From Oscillospiraceae bacterium (GTDB lineage: Bacteria; Bacillota; Clostridia; Oscillospirales; Acutalibacteraceae), in NCBI GenBank assembly GCA_015065805.1, contig SVPN01000001.1, forward strand, positions 1 through 64,000: DNA of 64,000 bases, read 5' to 3'. How positions within the stretch are numbered: the stretch's first letter is position 1; each line of letters starts with the position of its first letter. Below, one piece after another: positions 7,307 to 16,569 of the stretch. A program made the translations under genes and the position numbers. Below the pieces are notes generated by a model. That model searched no databases. It was given only the letters and a program-made list of their open reading frames with translations, and was not told the origin of the DNA.

Positions 7307-9676
7307 TTATTGCGCCAGCATCTTTTTGATGTCGGACACACCCGTAAATTTCGTTGCTTCGCCGTCCTTGACAACCACAAGGGTCGGTGCCTGCTTGACG
7401 CCGAACGCCGTCGCCAGATCTGCGTGCTCGTTGGCAAGAAGCTTCTCATAGCCGACACCTGCTTTTTCAAGAGCGGCAACGGCGATCTTGCAGTTCGGGC
7501 AGGTCGCCGTAACAAACAGATAGTTGCCATCCGCAATCGCAGGTTCCTCACACGCACAAGCCTGCTCCTCTGATTCCAGAACGCCCGTATGGGTCAGGCG
7601 GGAATTCGCAATATCGTACACGCGACGATCCTTATATTCCTGTGCTTTACCGTCGTTCCAGTTCTGGACGGGACGGTAATAGCCGGTGATGCGGCTGTAG
7701 ACCTCGGTCTTTTCACCGCAATCGGGGCAAACATACACTTCGCCCGCGATATAGCCGTGGTTACGGCAGACCGAATAGGTCGGTGACAGCGTATAATACG
7801 GCAGACGATAGTTTTCGGCGATCTTGCGCACCAGTGCCGCCGCCGCTTTCCAGTCGGGCAGTTTTTCTCCGAGGAAGGCGTGGAACACGGTACCCGAGGT
7901 GTAAAGCGTCTGCAACTCATCCTGCACATCGAGAGCGGTGAAGATGTCCTCTGTGTAGTCAACAGGCAGATGCGAGCTGTTGGTATAATACGGTGTCTGA
8001 TCCTCGGTCTTCGCCGCCGTGATGATATCGGGATAGTGCTTGAGATCGTGCTTGGCAAGACGGAACGCCGTCGATTCGGCGGGCGTTGCCTCTAAGTTGT
8101 AGAGATCGCCGTATTCGACCTGATAGTCGGACAGACGCTCACGCATATGGTTGAGGACCTTCTTAGTGAATTCCTGCGTTTCCTTATGCGTCAAGTCGGC
8201 ACGGAGCCAGTTGGCATTGAGACCCACTTCGTTCATACCGACAAGGCCGATCGTGGAGAAGTGGTTGTTGAACGTACCGAGATAGCGCTTGGTATACGGA
8301 TACAGACCCGCCTCCAACAGCTTGGTGATAACCGTACGCTTCACCTTCAGCGAACGGGCGGCAATATCCATCAAACGGTCAAGACGGGCAAAGAAATCCG
8401 CCTCATCCTTTGCTAAATAGGCAATACGCGGCATATTGATGGTGACAACGCCCACAGAACCCGTGGACTCACCGCTTCCGAAGAAGCCACCCGACTTTTT
8501 GCGCAGTTCACGCAGGTCAAGACGCAGACGGCAGCACATACTGCGCACGTCGCTGGGCTCCATATCGGAATTGATGTAGTTGGAGAAATACGGTGTGCCG
8601 TATTTGGAGGTCATTTCAAACAACAGGCGGTTGTTCTCGGTATCCGACCAATCGAAATTGCGGGTGATCGAGTAGGTCGGGATGGGATATTGGAAGCCGC
8701 GGCCGTTGGCGTCACCTTCGATCATAATCTCGATGAACGCCTTGTTGACCATATCCATTTCTTTCTGGCAGTCCTTGTACTTGAAGTCCACCTCTTTGCC
8801 GCCGATGATGCAGTTGAGCTCAGCAAGGTCAGCGGGCACCACCCAGTCAAGAGTGATGTTGGTGAACGGCGACTGCGTACCCCAACGGCTGGGAGTGTTG
8901 ACGCCGTAAATGAACGATTCGATGCATTTTTTCACCTGCGAATACGACAGGTTATCAATCTTGACAAACGGTGCCAGATAGGTATCAAACGAGGAGAATG
9001 CCTGCGCACCCGCCCATTCGTTCTGCATAATGCCCAGGAAGTTGACCATCTGGTTGCAAAGGCTGGCAAGGTGACGCGCAGGTGCAGAGGTGATCTTGCC
9101 GGGAACACCGCCCAGTCCCTCCTGAATGAGCTGTTTGAGCGACCAACCGGCGCAATAGCCCGTCAGCATCGACAGATCGTGGATGTGGATATCCGCATTG
9201 CGGTGTGCATTGCCGATCTCGTCATCGTAGATCTCAGACAGCCAGTAGTTTGCCGTCACGGCACCCGAGTTGCTCAGGATCAGACCGCCGACCGAATAGG
9301 TCACGGTGGAGTTTTCCTTGACGCGCCAGTCACTGATGTTCAGGTAGTTGTCCACAATGGCTTTGTAGTCCACCATCGTGGCGTTGAGATTGCGGATCTT
9401 TTCGCGCTGACGGCGATAGATGATATACGCCTTGGCGACATCGTCATAGCCCGCTTTGATAAGAACCGATTCAACACTGTCCTGAATATGCTCAACCGAA
9501 ATCGCATCGTTTTCGATCAGCGGCTCAAACTGCGCCGTTACCTTCAGTGCAAGAAAGTCGATGATGTCGGGGGTGTAGTGACGCTGGCAGGCTTCAAACG
9601 CTTGCGTGATCGCCGCGCTGATTTTCAGCAGATCGAATGCAACGGCTTTACCGTCACGTTTTAAAACAGTATACAT
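7307..9676 (-). CDS. nrdD: Class III anaerobic ribonucleoside-triphosphate reductase with fused thioredoxin-like domain
   Basis: Reduces ribonucleotides to deoxyribonucleotides using a glycyl radical in anaerobic cytoplasm. I chose ATG 9676 (AAGGAG at good spacing), because the upstream extension crosses the promoter; this gives 789 residues. Domains are an N-terminal ATP-cone (about 1-90, TVLKRDGKAVAFD), the catalytic barrel, zinc cysteines (CRNHGYIAGEVYVCPDCG) and the radical loop RITGYYRPVQNW with glycine near 665. A thioredoxin/glutaredoxin-like tail (about 717-789) carries CPNC near 726-729. Such tails are known from NrdD forms that use a thiol protein instead of formate as reductant. 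trxB follows immediately. The promoter carries NrdR-like boxes. A second, different nrdD lies at 44313-46487. Confidence 0.95.
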   Translation of the reverse strand: MYTVLKRDGKAVAFDLLKISAAITQAFEACQRHYTPDIIDFLALKVTAQFEPLIENDAISVEHIQDSVESVLIKAGYDDVAKAYIIYRRQREKIRNLNATMVDYKAIVDNYLNISDWRVKENSTVTYSVGGLILSNSGAVTANYWLSEIYDDEIGNAHRNADIHIHDLSMLTGYCAGWSLKQLIQEGLGGVPGKITSAPARHLASLCNQMVNFLGIMQNEWAGAQAFSSFDTYLAPFVKIDNLSYSQVKKCIESFIYGVNTPSRWGTQSPFTNITLDWVVPADLAELNCIIGGKEVDFKYKDCQKEMDMVNKAFIEIMIEGDANGRGFQYPIPTYSITRNFDWSDTENNRLLFEMTSKYGTPYFSNYINSDMEPSDVRSMCCRLRLDLRELRKKSGGFFGSGESTGSVGVVTINMPRIAYLAKDEADFFARLDRLMDIAARSLKVKRTVITKLLEAGLYPYTKRYLGTFNNHFSTIGLVGMNEVGLNANWLRADLTHKETQEFTKKVLNHMRERLSDYQVEYGDLYNLEATPAESTAFRLAKHDLKHYPDIITAAKTEDQTPYYTNSSHLPVDYTEDIFTALDVQDELQTLYTSGTVFHAFLGEKLPDWKAAAALVRKIAENYRLPYYTLSPTYSVCRNHGYIAGEVYVCPDCGEKTEVYSRITGYYRPVQNWNDGKAQEYKDRRVYDIANSRLTHTGVLESEEQACACEEPAIADGNYLFVTATCPNCKIAVAALEKAGVGYEKLLANEHADLATAFGVKQAPTLVVVKDGEATKFTGVSDIKKMLAQ

Positions 9677-9722
9677 ATACGATTCTCCTTCTTTATTTGG
9701 TGTAATTTGTCGATTTGACCTC

Positions 9723-9751
9723 ATTATATCGTATATACTGTTCTTTGTCAA
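9723..9751 (-). promoter_or_regulatory. Perfect consensus promoter of nrdD (fusion form)
   Basis: TTGACA (9746-9751), 17 bases, TATAAT (9723-9728). Confidence 0.9.
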
Positions 9752-9775
9752 CACATCAGACACAAGATATTGTGT
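9729..9775 (-). promoter_or_regulatory. Pair of NrdR-box-like operators
   Basis: A near-perfect palindrome ACACAAGATATTGTGT (9760-9775) lies just upstream of the -35. A weaker copy, plus-strand TCGTATATACTGTTCT (9729-9744), fills the promoter spacer exactly 31 bases away, the usual spacing of paired NrdR boxes. NrdR represses RNR genes when dATP/ATP is high; no nrdR gene is in the window. Confidence 0.75.
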
Positions 9776-9811
9776 TTTTAAAAATTACAATCATGTAATC
9801 TTTTTTTCAGA

Positions 9812-10504
9812 CTATACACCGCGAAGTTCCACATTCTGCAGATGTTCCAACGCCGAAAACCGCATCAGATCAAGGGTTTCGCGCGATACCGCGTGCAAAT
9901 TCTGCCCGATCAGGTCACCCGAATCCACAAAATTCTGCAGATAATACGCAGGAGCACCTTGCAGCATTCGGGCGATCTCCCCTATATCTTGTACCGTGTG
10001 ATATTCCGCAACGACTGTGGTGCGGAATTCATAGCTGACACGGTTTTCGGATAACAGCGCGATACTCTCAAGGATCGGGGACACATCAAACTCTTCGAGT
10101 CCGACCGTCATCCCGTATTTTTCGGGGGTGTTTTTGATATCCATCGCCACGTGATCCACAAGACCGCGCTCGATCAGATTTTTGAGACGGTCGGGGTTAC
10201 TGCCGTTTGTATCGAGCTTTACAGCATAGCCGAGCGCTTTGACCTGCTCCAAAAACCGATCAAGAGAAGAATGCAACAGCGGTTCACCGCCCGTCACACA
10301 TACACCGTCGAGAATCCCCTGCCGTTTTTCCAAAAAACGCAGCACCTCTTCCTCGGAATATCGTTCGTGCGGCTCGCAAGGCAATACAAGAGACGCATTG
10401 TGGCAAAACGGACAGCGAAAATTGCACCCTTTTGTAAAAAGGGTGCAGGCGGTTTTGGTGGGATAATCGAGCAGGGTCAGTTTTAAGAAGCCGTTAAATT
10501 CCAT
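9812..10504 (-). CDS. nrdG: Anaerobic RNR-activating radical SAM protein (NrdG2-type)
   Basis: A 230-residue radical SAM enzyme that installs the glycyl radical on NrdD. The iron-sulfur motif is CNFRCPFC (CxxxCxxC, near residues 27-34), followed by GGEPLL and the SAM-binding strand LDTNGSNPD. It resembles the longer NrdG2 subfamily (MEFNGFLKLTLLDYPTKTAC start) rather than classic NrdG, which is also present at 43755-44309. It starts 6 bases after the kinase-like gene, so it is transcribed with that gene, while nrdD downstream has its own promoter. GGGAG precedes the ATG. Pairing with the adjacent nrdD is inferred from position. Confidence 0.92.
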   Translation of the reverse strand: MEFNGFLKLTLLDYPTKTACTLFTKGCNFRCPFCHNASLVLPCEPHERYSEEEVLRFLEKRQGILDGVCVTGGEPLLHSSLDRFLEQVKALGYAVKLDTNGSNPDRLKNLIERGLVDHVAMDIKNTPEKYGMTVGLEEFDVSPILESIALLSENRVSYEFRTTVVAEYHTVQDIGEIARMLQGAPAYYLQNFVDSGDLIGQNLHAVSRETLDLMRFSALEHLQNVELRGV

Positions 10505-10510
10505 AATTCG

Positions 10511-11161
10511 TTACACTCCCAGTGCCTTTTTCACATCATAAGCACAAGCAGGGTCGTTCGGGACACCTGCTTCGTAAAATACCACCTGCCGCATCAGATC
10601 CTCTATCAGCCCGAGCAGGCGTTCATACAAGACGGCATCCTGCGGACGAAGCGTCTGCGACAGCAAGCGAAAGAGCGCTTCCTGAGGCGGCAAACGACGC
10701 ACCGATGTTTGCGGTGCACGCGTCAAAAATACGATCGCTTTAAGCGGCACACACACATTGCGGCTGAGCGGTCTTTTTCCCGAAAAAGGTGTTCCGCACG
10801 CATAAAACACGCCGTCCATCCGACGCAAAGCCGGTTTATCGTCGTTGATGATCTTCGCGCCGAGTTCCTTGCACCAGAAAGACGAGTGCGTGGATTTTCC
10901 CGTGCCGCTTGACGCCGAAAACGCGACAGCCTGTCCGTTATATTCCACTGCGGAGGCGTGAAGCAAAAAGCCGTCAAAGCCGATGAGCTGTTCATAAAAC
11001 GACGATGCCAGTGCGGCGTATTCTTCATATTCGTCACCCGCACCGACAACGGTCATTTGAGCAACGCCGTTTTCGCAACGGTACGGGTTGGCGCGGGACT
11101 GCGTAAGCGGGTATTGCGGTGACATTGACACGGTTATTCCCGCGACAGTATACAGCGGCAT
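10511..11161 (-). CDS. HPr kinase-like P-loop protein
   Basis: A 216-residue protein with Walker A ASSGTGKSTHSSFW (near residues 82-94) preceded by LLHASAVEYNG, followed by IINDDKPALRR. This layout is shared by HPr kinase/phosphorylase-related and PqqD-cassette kinases of the PEP-carboxykinase-like fold. ATG 11161 has GGAGG in front; the longer reading from 11260 would run through the secG terminator, so the short start is right. It is co-transcribed with the NrdG2-type activase 6 bases downstream. The phosphoacceptor is unknown. It is too short and lacks the N-terminal domain of genuine HprK, so I do not assign hprK. Confidence 0.75.
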   Translation of the reverse strand: MPLYTVAGITVSMSPQYPLTQSRANPYRCENGVAQMTVVGAGDEYEEYAALASSFYEQLIGFDGFLLHASAVEYNGQAVAFSASSGTGKSTHSSFWCKELGAKIINDDKPALRRMDGVFYACGTPFSGKRPLSRNVCVPLKAIVFLTRAPQTSVRRLPPQEALFRLLSQTLRPQDAVLYERLLGLIEDLMRQVVFYEAGVPNDPACAYDVKKALGV

Positions 11162-11195
11162 CGGTCTTCCCCTCCTCGTTTTTCGGATAAAACAA

Positions 11196-11230
11196 AACAC
11201 CCTGCCGTCTTTAGCGACAGGCAGGGTGTT
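11196..11230 (-). terminator. secG terminator
   Basis: An 11-bp stem (11196-11206 with 11220-11230, extended inward by GTC/GAC) is followed on the minus strand by TTTTGTTTTA. Confidence 0.9.
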
Positions 11231-11246
11231 ATGAAGCAGAATGAAA

Positions 11247-11510
11247 TCAGCCCGCGGCACCGCCGGTGAGCAGATTGGTGACGATCATACCGACAAGAAC
11301 AATCACGAAGAACGCAATCGCGATATACTTCGTGAATTTTGCCAGGAACTGATCCCAGGTCTTTGCACGACCCTTATCCATAAACGTATCCGCCGCGCCG
11401 CTGATCGCACCGATGTTTGCCTGACGGCCCTGCTGAAGCAGAATGACCGCAATGATGATGATCGACGCAATGATGAGCACGATCGAAATCAAAATTTCCC
11501 AAATACCCAT
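11247..11510 (-). CDS. secG: Preprotein translocase subunit SecG
   Basis: An 87-residue membrane protein with two hydrophobic helices (about residues 5-25 and 62-82) joined by the conserved loop LLQQGRQANIGAISG. SecG is the accessory subunit of the SecYEG channel and eases preprotein passage. Length and topology fit the family. It has its own promoter (11568-11596) and terminator, so it is a single-gene unit. Confidence 0.93.
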   Translation of the reverse strand: MGIWEILISIVLIIASIIIIAVILLQQGRQANIGAISGAADTFMDKGRAKTWDQFLAKFTKYIAIAFFVIVLVGMIVTNLLTGGAAG

Positions 11511-11567
11511 AATGTTTGTACCTCCGAATCGACATAGCGATAGTATTTATAAAATAACGCACGGCAA

Positions 11568-11596
11568 ATTATAACACAGTCTATCGGAAAATGCAA
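11568..11596 (-). promoter_or_regulatory. secG promoter
   Basis: TTGCAT (11591-11596), 17 bases, TGT-TATAAT (11568-11573). Confidence 0.8.
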
Positions 11597-11694
11597 GCGA
11601 TTTTTAAAAATAATGAATAATTCTGCACAGACAGTGTTACACTACCGATTGTCAGCGATTACGTAACGAAACGCGTTTGCCGTAGCCGCTGTCG

Positions 11695-11740
11695 AAAACC
11701 GCTATCGGATAAGGTGAGCAACCTATCGGACAGCGGTTTT
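11695..11740 (-). terminator. parC terminator
   Basis: Outer stem AAAACCGCT/AGCGGTTTT (11695-11703 with 11732-11740) with an inner AGGT/ACCT stem; a short T-run lies in the outer arm. Confidence 0.7.
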
Positions 11741-11746
11741 CTTGCT

Positions 11747-13993
11747 TTAGTCCAGTGTGAGCTGTTCGCCGAGATCTTCTTCGGTCAGCGACGAACCGGA
11801 TGCCGGAAGCGAACGCTTGCGGTAATGCGACGGCTTGACAAAGCGTCCCTCCGTATACAACTCGACCGCTTGCACACGGTGCTGACCGCGAAGCGTCATC
11901 ACCTGCACGCCGAGTGTAGTACGCGAGGTCTTTGCTGAGACGGCGCCCGAATTAACAAGCAGATAACGCCCCTGCGTCGATTCCATCACAAAATCGGTAT
12001 CCTCCGTAACGTGATACACCGCCACAAGCGGCGATTTATCGCTGTAGGCGCCGACAAGACGGCGGCGATTGGTCTTGGTAGCATACGCCGAAAGCTCCAC
12101 CTTTGCCACCTTGCCGTTTTCAAAGAAGAACAGCATATAGCCGCTGTAATCCTTGGTGTTGACCATATAGATCGCATTCTCACCGTCTTCAAAACCGAGC
12201 TTCGACGCAACATAATCGCCCATCACGCTGGCTTTGGTATCGGCAAAATCCGACGCCTTTGCCTTGTAGACCGTGCCTTTGTCCGAGAAAAACAGCAGGT
12301 CTGTGGCGTTTGTCGTCTCCACCGATTGCATCAGGCGGTCGCCCTCCTTGAGCTTTTGCTCGGCACTCATACGCAGTGACTGCGGGGTGATCTTTTTGAA
12401 ATAACCCTCTGCCGTAAAGAACAGCGTACACGCATAATCGGGAACCTCCTCTTCCTTGGAAGCGGTATATTCCTCGATATCGGTCGCGTACACGATCGAT
12501 GTTTTACGGGGCTGTCCGTGCTTTTTGATGACCGCCTTGAGCTCATCGATGATGATGCGGCGTACACGGGATTTACTGCGCAGGATATCCTCCATATCCG
12601 CAATATCCTTTTCCAACTGTTCAATATCAGCGGTGCGCTTGAGGATGTATTCGCGGTTGAGGTGACGCAGTTTGATCTCCGCCACGTATTCCGCCTGAAT
12701 CTGATCGATGCCGAAGCCGATCATCAGGTTCGGCACCACCTCTGCTTCCTCTTCGGTCGCACGGATAATCCGAATAGCTTTGTCGATATCCAGCAGGATC
12801 TTGGCAAGACCCTTGAGAAGATGCAGTCGTTCACGCGCCTTATCCAGGTCGTGTCCCACACGGCGACGGATGCATTCCATACGGAATGCCGTCCACTCCT
12901 CTAAAAGCTGTCGGACACCGAGCACCTGCGGCACACCTGCGATCAACACGTTGAAGTTACACGCAAAGCTGTCCTCAAGCGGCGTCATCGCAAACAGCTT
13001 TGCCATCAGTTTTTCGGGATCCGTATCCTTTTTCACATCAATGGTGATGCGAAGACCGTCAAGGCCGATCTCGTTGCGCACGTCGGTGATCTCACGCAGT
13101 TTGCCTGCTTTGACAAGCTCGATGATCTTGGCGATGATCGCTTCGACCGTCGTGGTTGCGGGAATTTCGGTGATATCGATGCAACGGGCGGCTTTGTCAT
13201 AGGTATAGACCGAACGCACCTTGACACTGCCGCGGCCGGTTTCGTAGATCTTATCGATCTCATCACGGCGATAGATCAACTGACCGCCGCCCGGGAAATC
13301 GGGTGCTTTGAGCGTATCCGCGATGACGTGATCGGGATCCTTCATCAGCGCAATCGCTGTTTCGCAGACCTCCGCCAGATTGAACGAGCAAATGTTGCTC
13401 GCCATACCGACCGCGATACCGACATTGTTATTGACAAGGATGGACGGGAAGCTCACGGGAAGAAGCGTCGGCTCCTTCATCGTCGCGTCGTAGTTATCAA
13501 CAAATTCGACGGTTTCCTTATCAATATCGCGGAACAGCTCCTCCGCAATGGGATCTAACTTTGCTTCGGTGTAACGGGACGCGGCGTATTCCATTTCGGA
13601 GGAATAGGCACGGCCGAAGTTACCCTTGGACATCACGTACGGATGTAAGAGTGCCTGATAGCCCCTCGACAGACGCACCATCGTTTCGTAGATGGCGGCA
13701 TCACCGTGGGGATTGAGTTTCATTGTCTGACCGACGATGTTTGCCGATTTTGTCAGACCGCCCTTGAGCAGTCCCATTTTATACATCGTATATAACAGCT
13801 TGCGGTGTGACGGCTTGAAGCCGTCGATTTCGGGAATAGCACGGGACATAATCACACTCATCGCATACGGCATATAGTTGCTCTCAAGCGTGTAGGTGAT
13901 CGCCTGCGATTCCACCAGGCCCGCGCCTTCAATATGGGTATTTTCAGGCAGTGTCAGGATTTTGCTTTCTGCCTTTTTACTCTTTTTCGCCAT
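11747..13993 (-). CDS. parC: DNA topoisomerase IV subunit A (ParC/GyrA family)
   Basis: The 748-residue cutting-and-rejoining subunit of a type IIA topoisomerase that decatenates chromosomes. Recognisable are the N-terminal YTLESNYMPYAMSVIMSRAIPE, the winged-helix region GFKPSHRKLLYTM, NPHGDAAIYETMVRLSRG with DGDAS-like residues, and the catalytic tyrosine in EYAASRYTEAKL (near 130). The C-terminal part has a shortened beta-pinwheel. The RBS GAAAGG fits ATG 13993 rather than the ATG eight codons upstream. It is third in parE-GNAT-parC. It is a divergent Clostridia-type sequence, so whether it acts as topo IV or a second gyrase is inferred. Confidence 0.88.
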   Translation of the reverse strand: MAKKSKKAESKILTLPENTHIEGAGLVESQAITYTLESNYMPYAMSVIMSRAIPEIDGFKPSHRKLLYTMYKMGLLKGGLTKSANIVGQTMKLNPHGDAAIYETMVRLSRGYQALLHPYVMSKGNFGRAYSSEMEYAASRYTEAKLDPIAEELFRDIDKETVEFVDNYDATMKEPTLLPVSFPSILVNNNVGIAVGMASNICSFNLAEVCETAIALMKDPDHVIADTLKAPDFPGGGQLIYRRDEIDKIYETGRGSVKVRSVYTYDKAARCIDITEIPATTTVEAIIAKIIELVKAGKLREITDVRNEIGLDGLRITIDVKKDTDPEKLMAKLFAMTPLEDSFACNFNVLIAGVPQVLGVRQLLEEWTAFRMECIRRRVGHDLDKARERLHLLKGLAKILLDIDKAIRIIRATEEEAEVVPNLMIGFGIDQIQAEYVAEIKLRHLNREYILKRTADIEQLEKDIADMEDILRSKSRVRRIIIDELKAVIKKHGQPRKTSIVYATDIEEYTASKEEEVPDYACTLFFTAEGYFKKITPQSLRMSAEQKLKEGDRLMQSVETTNATDLLFFSDKGTVYKAKASDFADTKASVMGDYVASKLGFEDGENAIYMVNTKDYSGYMLFFFENGKVAKVELSAYATKTNRRRLVGAYSDKSPLVAVYHVTEDTDFVMESTQGRYLLVNSGAVSAKTSRTTLGVQVMTLRGQHRVQAVELYTEGRFVKPSHYRKRSLPASGSSLTEEDLGEQLTLD

Positions 13994-13998
13994 CGCAT

Positions 13999-14442
13999 TC
14001 AAGCCTTTCTGTCCCATTTGATATATTGCTTTCGATTGAGGCGTTCTTCACAGCCGACTGCCGAGAAAAATGCCTGTGCGGCACGGCTGCCGCCGACAGA
14101 TGCACTGACCGCTTCGCAATTCATACGCAACGCCAGCTCCTCCGCTGTTGCAAACAGTGCCCTTGCCACACCCTTGCGGCGGTACTCCTTATCCACCGCC
14201 ACCGACACGACCGCCATTCGCGGAGCGCGGTAGGTACGGCGGTCAACGCGCAGATGAATATATCCAAGCATCGCGCCGCGATAAACGGCAACCAGCAAGC
14301 GCTCATCCGCGCAATCAAGAATCGCTTTGATCTGTCTTGCAACCTCCTGAACCGAAGAGGAAAGTCCGAAGCACGATTCATTCAGTGCGGCGATCACCTG
14401 CGCATCCTCTGCAACCGCGGGACAAACAGAAAAATTCAGCAT
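13999..14442 (-). CDS. GNAT-family N-acetyltransferase
   Basis: A 147-residue single-domain acetyltransferase. The acetyl-CoA-binding motif VAVDKEYRRKGVARALF (RRKGVA as Q/RxxGxG/A, near residues 83-92) and a C-terminal AAQAFFSAVGCEE segment are clear. It resembles RimI-type enzymes in size, but no substrate can be named. It is placed 13 bases after parE and 5 bases before parC, so it must be translated from the topoisomerase mRNA. Confidence 0.88.
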   Translation of the reverse strand: MLNFSVCPAVAEDAQVIAALNESCFGLSSSVQEVARQIKAILDCADERLLVAVYRGAMLGYIHLRVDRRTYRAPRMAVVSVAVDKEYRRKGVARALFATAEELALRMNCEAVSASVGGSRAAQAFFSAVGCEERLNRKQYIKWDRKA

Positions 14443-14455
14443 CGCTTGTCCCTCC

Positions 14456-16441
14456 TCAGCTCAGATCCACATTTTCAAGATACATCGATCCGAATTCGGC
14501 AATGAAATCCTTGCGCCCCTGCAGGTTATCACCCAAAAGCACATCAAACATCATCGCTGTCTTCTCGGCATCCGCAGGCTCCACCTTCACAAGACGGCGG
14601 GTCGAGGGATTCATCGTGGTGAGCGACATCATCAGCGGGTCATTTTCACCGAGACCTTTGGAGCGCTGGATCGTGTAACGCTGTCCTTCCAGTTGTTTAA
14701 GGATCGCTGCCTGCTCCTGCTCATTATACGCAAAATACGTGTCGGTCTTGGTGTTCACCTCGTACAACGGGGTTTCCGCAATGTAGACATAGCCCTGCTC
14801 GATCAGCGTCGGCGTCAGGCGGTACAGCATCGTCAGCAACAGTGTGCGGATCTGGAAGCCGTCAACGTCCGCATCGGTACAAAGAATGACCTTGTTGAAA
14901 CGAAGCATTGACAGATCGAAGTTGACAAGGTTTTTGTTCGCCTTTGTTTTCACTTCCACGCCGCAACCTAAAACCTTGATAAGGTCCGTGATGATCTCAC
15001 TCTTGAAAATCTTAGTATAGTCAGCTTTGAGACAGTTGAGGATCTTACCGCGCACGGGGATGATTGCCTGGAAGTACGGGTCGCGCGCCTGGATACAGGC
15101 GCCCATAGCTGATTTACCCTCCACGATGAAGAGCTCGCGCTCGGCAACATCCTTACTGCGGCAATCCACAAAGGTGGACACGCGCGACATCAGGTCATTG
15201 CCCGATTGCAGGGTCTTTTTGATGTTCAGGCGGGTCGTTTCCGCCTTTTCACGGGAGCGCTTGTTGATGAGCACCTGATCGGCGATCTTGAGCGCTTCCA
15301 TCTTATTTTCAATGAAATAAATCTCCAGGTTCTGGCGCAGGAAATCCGTCATTGCCTCCTGGATAAACTTGTTGTGAACGGCTTTCTTGGTCTGATCGGA
15401 GAAGGTCGCGATGCTTGAGAAGCAGGACGACACAAACACAAGGCAGTCCTGAATATCCTGGATCGTGATTTTGGATTCATTTTTCAGATACTTGCCGTTT
15501 TGCTTCAAGAAGGCATCCATCTGCGACAGGAATGCCGATTTGAGCGCCTTTTCGGGTGCTCCGCCCTCCTCCAGCCAGCTGGAATTGTGATAATATTCGA
15601 TCAGGTTCTTGCGGTTAGAGAAGCAGAACGCCACATTCATTTTCACGCGGTATTCAGGCTTATCCGCACGATCGCGACCCGTGCGCTCACCCTCCCAGAA
15701 CTGAATACCGGTCAGCGAGTCCTCACCGACAAATTCCTTGACATAATCGATAATGCCGTTTTCATAAAGATAGGTTTCGGTTTCGAAGGTTTTACCCGTC
15801 TGAAAACGGAAATCAAACTGCACGCCGGGGTTGACGATAGACTGACGATACAGAATACCCGAAAAATACTCGCGCGGAATCGCAATATCCGTAAAGACCT
15901 CTAAGTCGGGCTTCCAACGAATGCGTGTACCGGTATCTTTTTTTGTGTAAGGTTCTTTTTGCAGACCGCCCACATTTTCGCCGCGCTCAAAATGGAGGGT
16001 ATAGCGGAAGCCGTCACGATGGATCTCGACATCCATATACTCCGATGCGTACTGCGTGGCACACGTACCAAGACCGTTCATACCAAGCGAAAACTCATAG
16101 CTTTCGCCGGAGGTGTTGTTGTACTTACCGCCTGCGTACATCTCGCAAAAGACCAGATCCCAGTTGTAGCGTTGTTCCTTGGTGTTGTAATCCACAGGAA
16201 TTCCGCGACCGAAATCCTGCACCTCGATCGAGCCGTCTTCAAAATACGTAGTGATAATGCGCGTGCCGTGTCCTTCACGCGCCTCGTCGATGGAGTTTGA
16301 GAGGATCTCAAACACCGCGTGCTCGCACGCCTCAAGTCCGTCCGAGCCGAAAATAATGCCCGGGCGTTTGCGTACGCGGTCGGCACCTTTTAATTGGGAA
16401 ATACTTTCGTTATCGTATTCGTTTGTTCTTTTCTTTGCCAC
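14456..16441 (-). CDS. parE: DNA topoisomerase IV subunit B (ParE/GyrB family)
   Basis: A 661-residue ATPase subunit. GHKL motifs are LSNSIDEAREGHG, DFGRGIPVD and LGMNGLGTC (glycine-rich lid, near residues 105-115). The TOPRIM region has LFIVEGKSAMGAC and LCTDADVDGFQI. The C-terminal RSKGLGENDP matches the conserved GyrB/ParE end. Compared with ordinary ParE, some ATPase motifs are altered (EGKSA where EGDSA is usual), marking a divergent branch. Translation starts at GTG 16441 after GGAAAGG. It leads the parE-GNAT-parC operon from the promoter at 16499-16526. Confidence 0.88.
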   Translation of the reverse strand: MAKKRTNEYDNESISQLKGADRVRKRPGIIFGSDGLEACEHAVFEILSNSIDEAREGHGTRIITTYFEDGSIEVQDFGRGIPVDYNTKEQRYNWDLVFCEMYAGGKYNNTSGESYEFSLGMNGLGTCATQYASEYMDVEIHRDGFRYTLHFERGENVGGLQKEPYTKKDTGTRIRWKPDLEVFTDIAIPREYFSGILYRQSIVNPGVQFDFRFQTGKTFETETYLYENGIIDYVKEFVGEDSLTGIQFWEGERTGRDRADKPEYRVKMNVAFCFSNRKNLIEYYHNSSWLEEGGAPEKALKSAFLSQMDAFLKQNGKYLKNESKITIQDIQDCLVFVSSCFSSIATFSDQTKKAVHNKFIQEAMTDFLRQNLEIYFIENKMEALKIADQVLINKRSREKAETTRLNIKKTLQSGNDLMSRVSTFVDCRSKDVAERELFIVEGKSAMGACIQARDPYFQAIIPVRGKILNCLKADYTKIFKSEIITDLIKVLGCGVEVKTKANKNLVNFDLSMLRFNKVILCTDADVDGFQIRTLLLTMLYRLTPTLIEQGYVYIAETPLYEVNTKTDTYFAYNEQEQAAILKQLEGQRYTIQRSKGLGENDPLMMSLTTMNPSTRRLVKVEPADAEKTAMMFDVLLGDNLQGRKDFIAEFGSMYLENVDLS

Positions 16442-16498
16442 GTTTTATACCGTACCTTTCCTGCAAAATCGCATATAAACGCATAGTAATAGTATTAT

Positions 16499-16526
16499 TT
16501 TATACTACATTTTGTGGATTTGTCAA
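16499..16526 (-). promoter_or_regulatory. parE operon promoter
   Basis: TTGACA (16521-16526), 16 bases, TATAAA (16499-16504). Confidence 0.75.
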
Positions 16527-16569
16527 GTATCGATTCCAAATATAGCAAAAGTGACATTTTTGACGCAAA

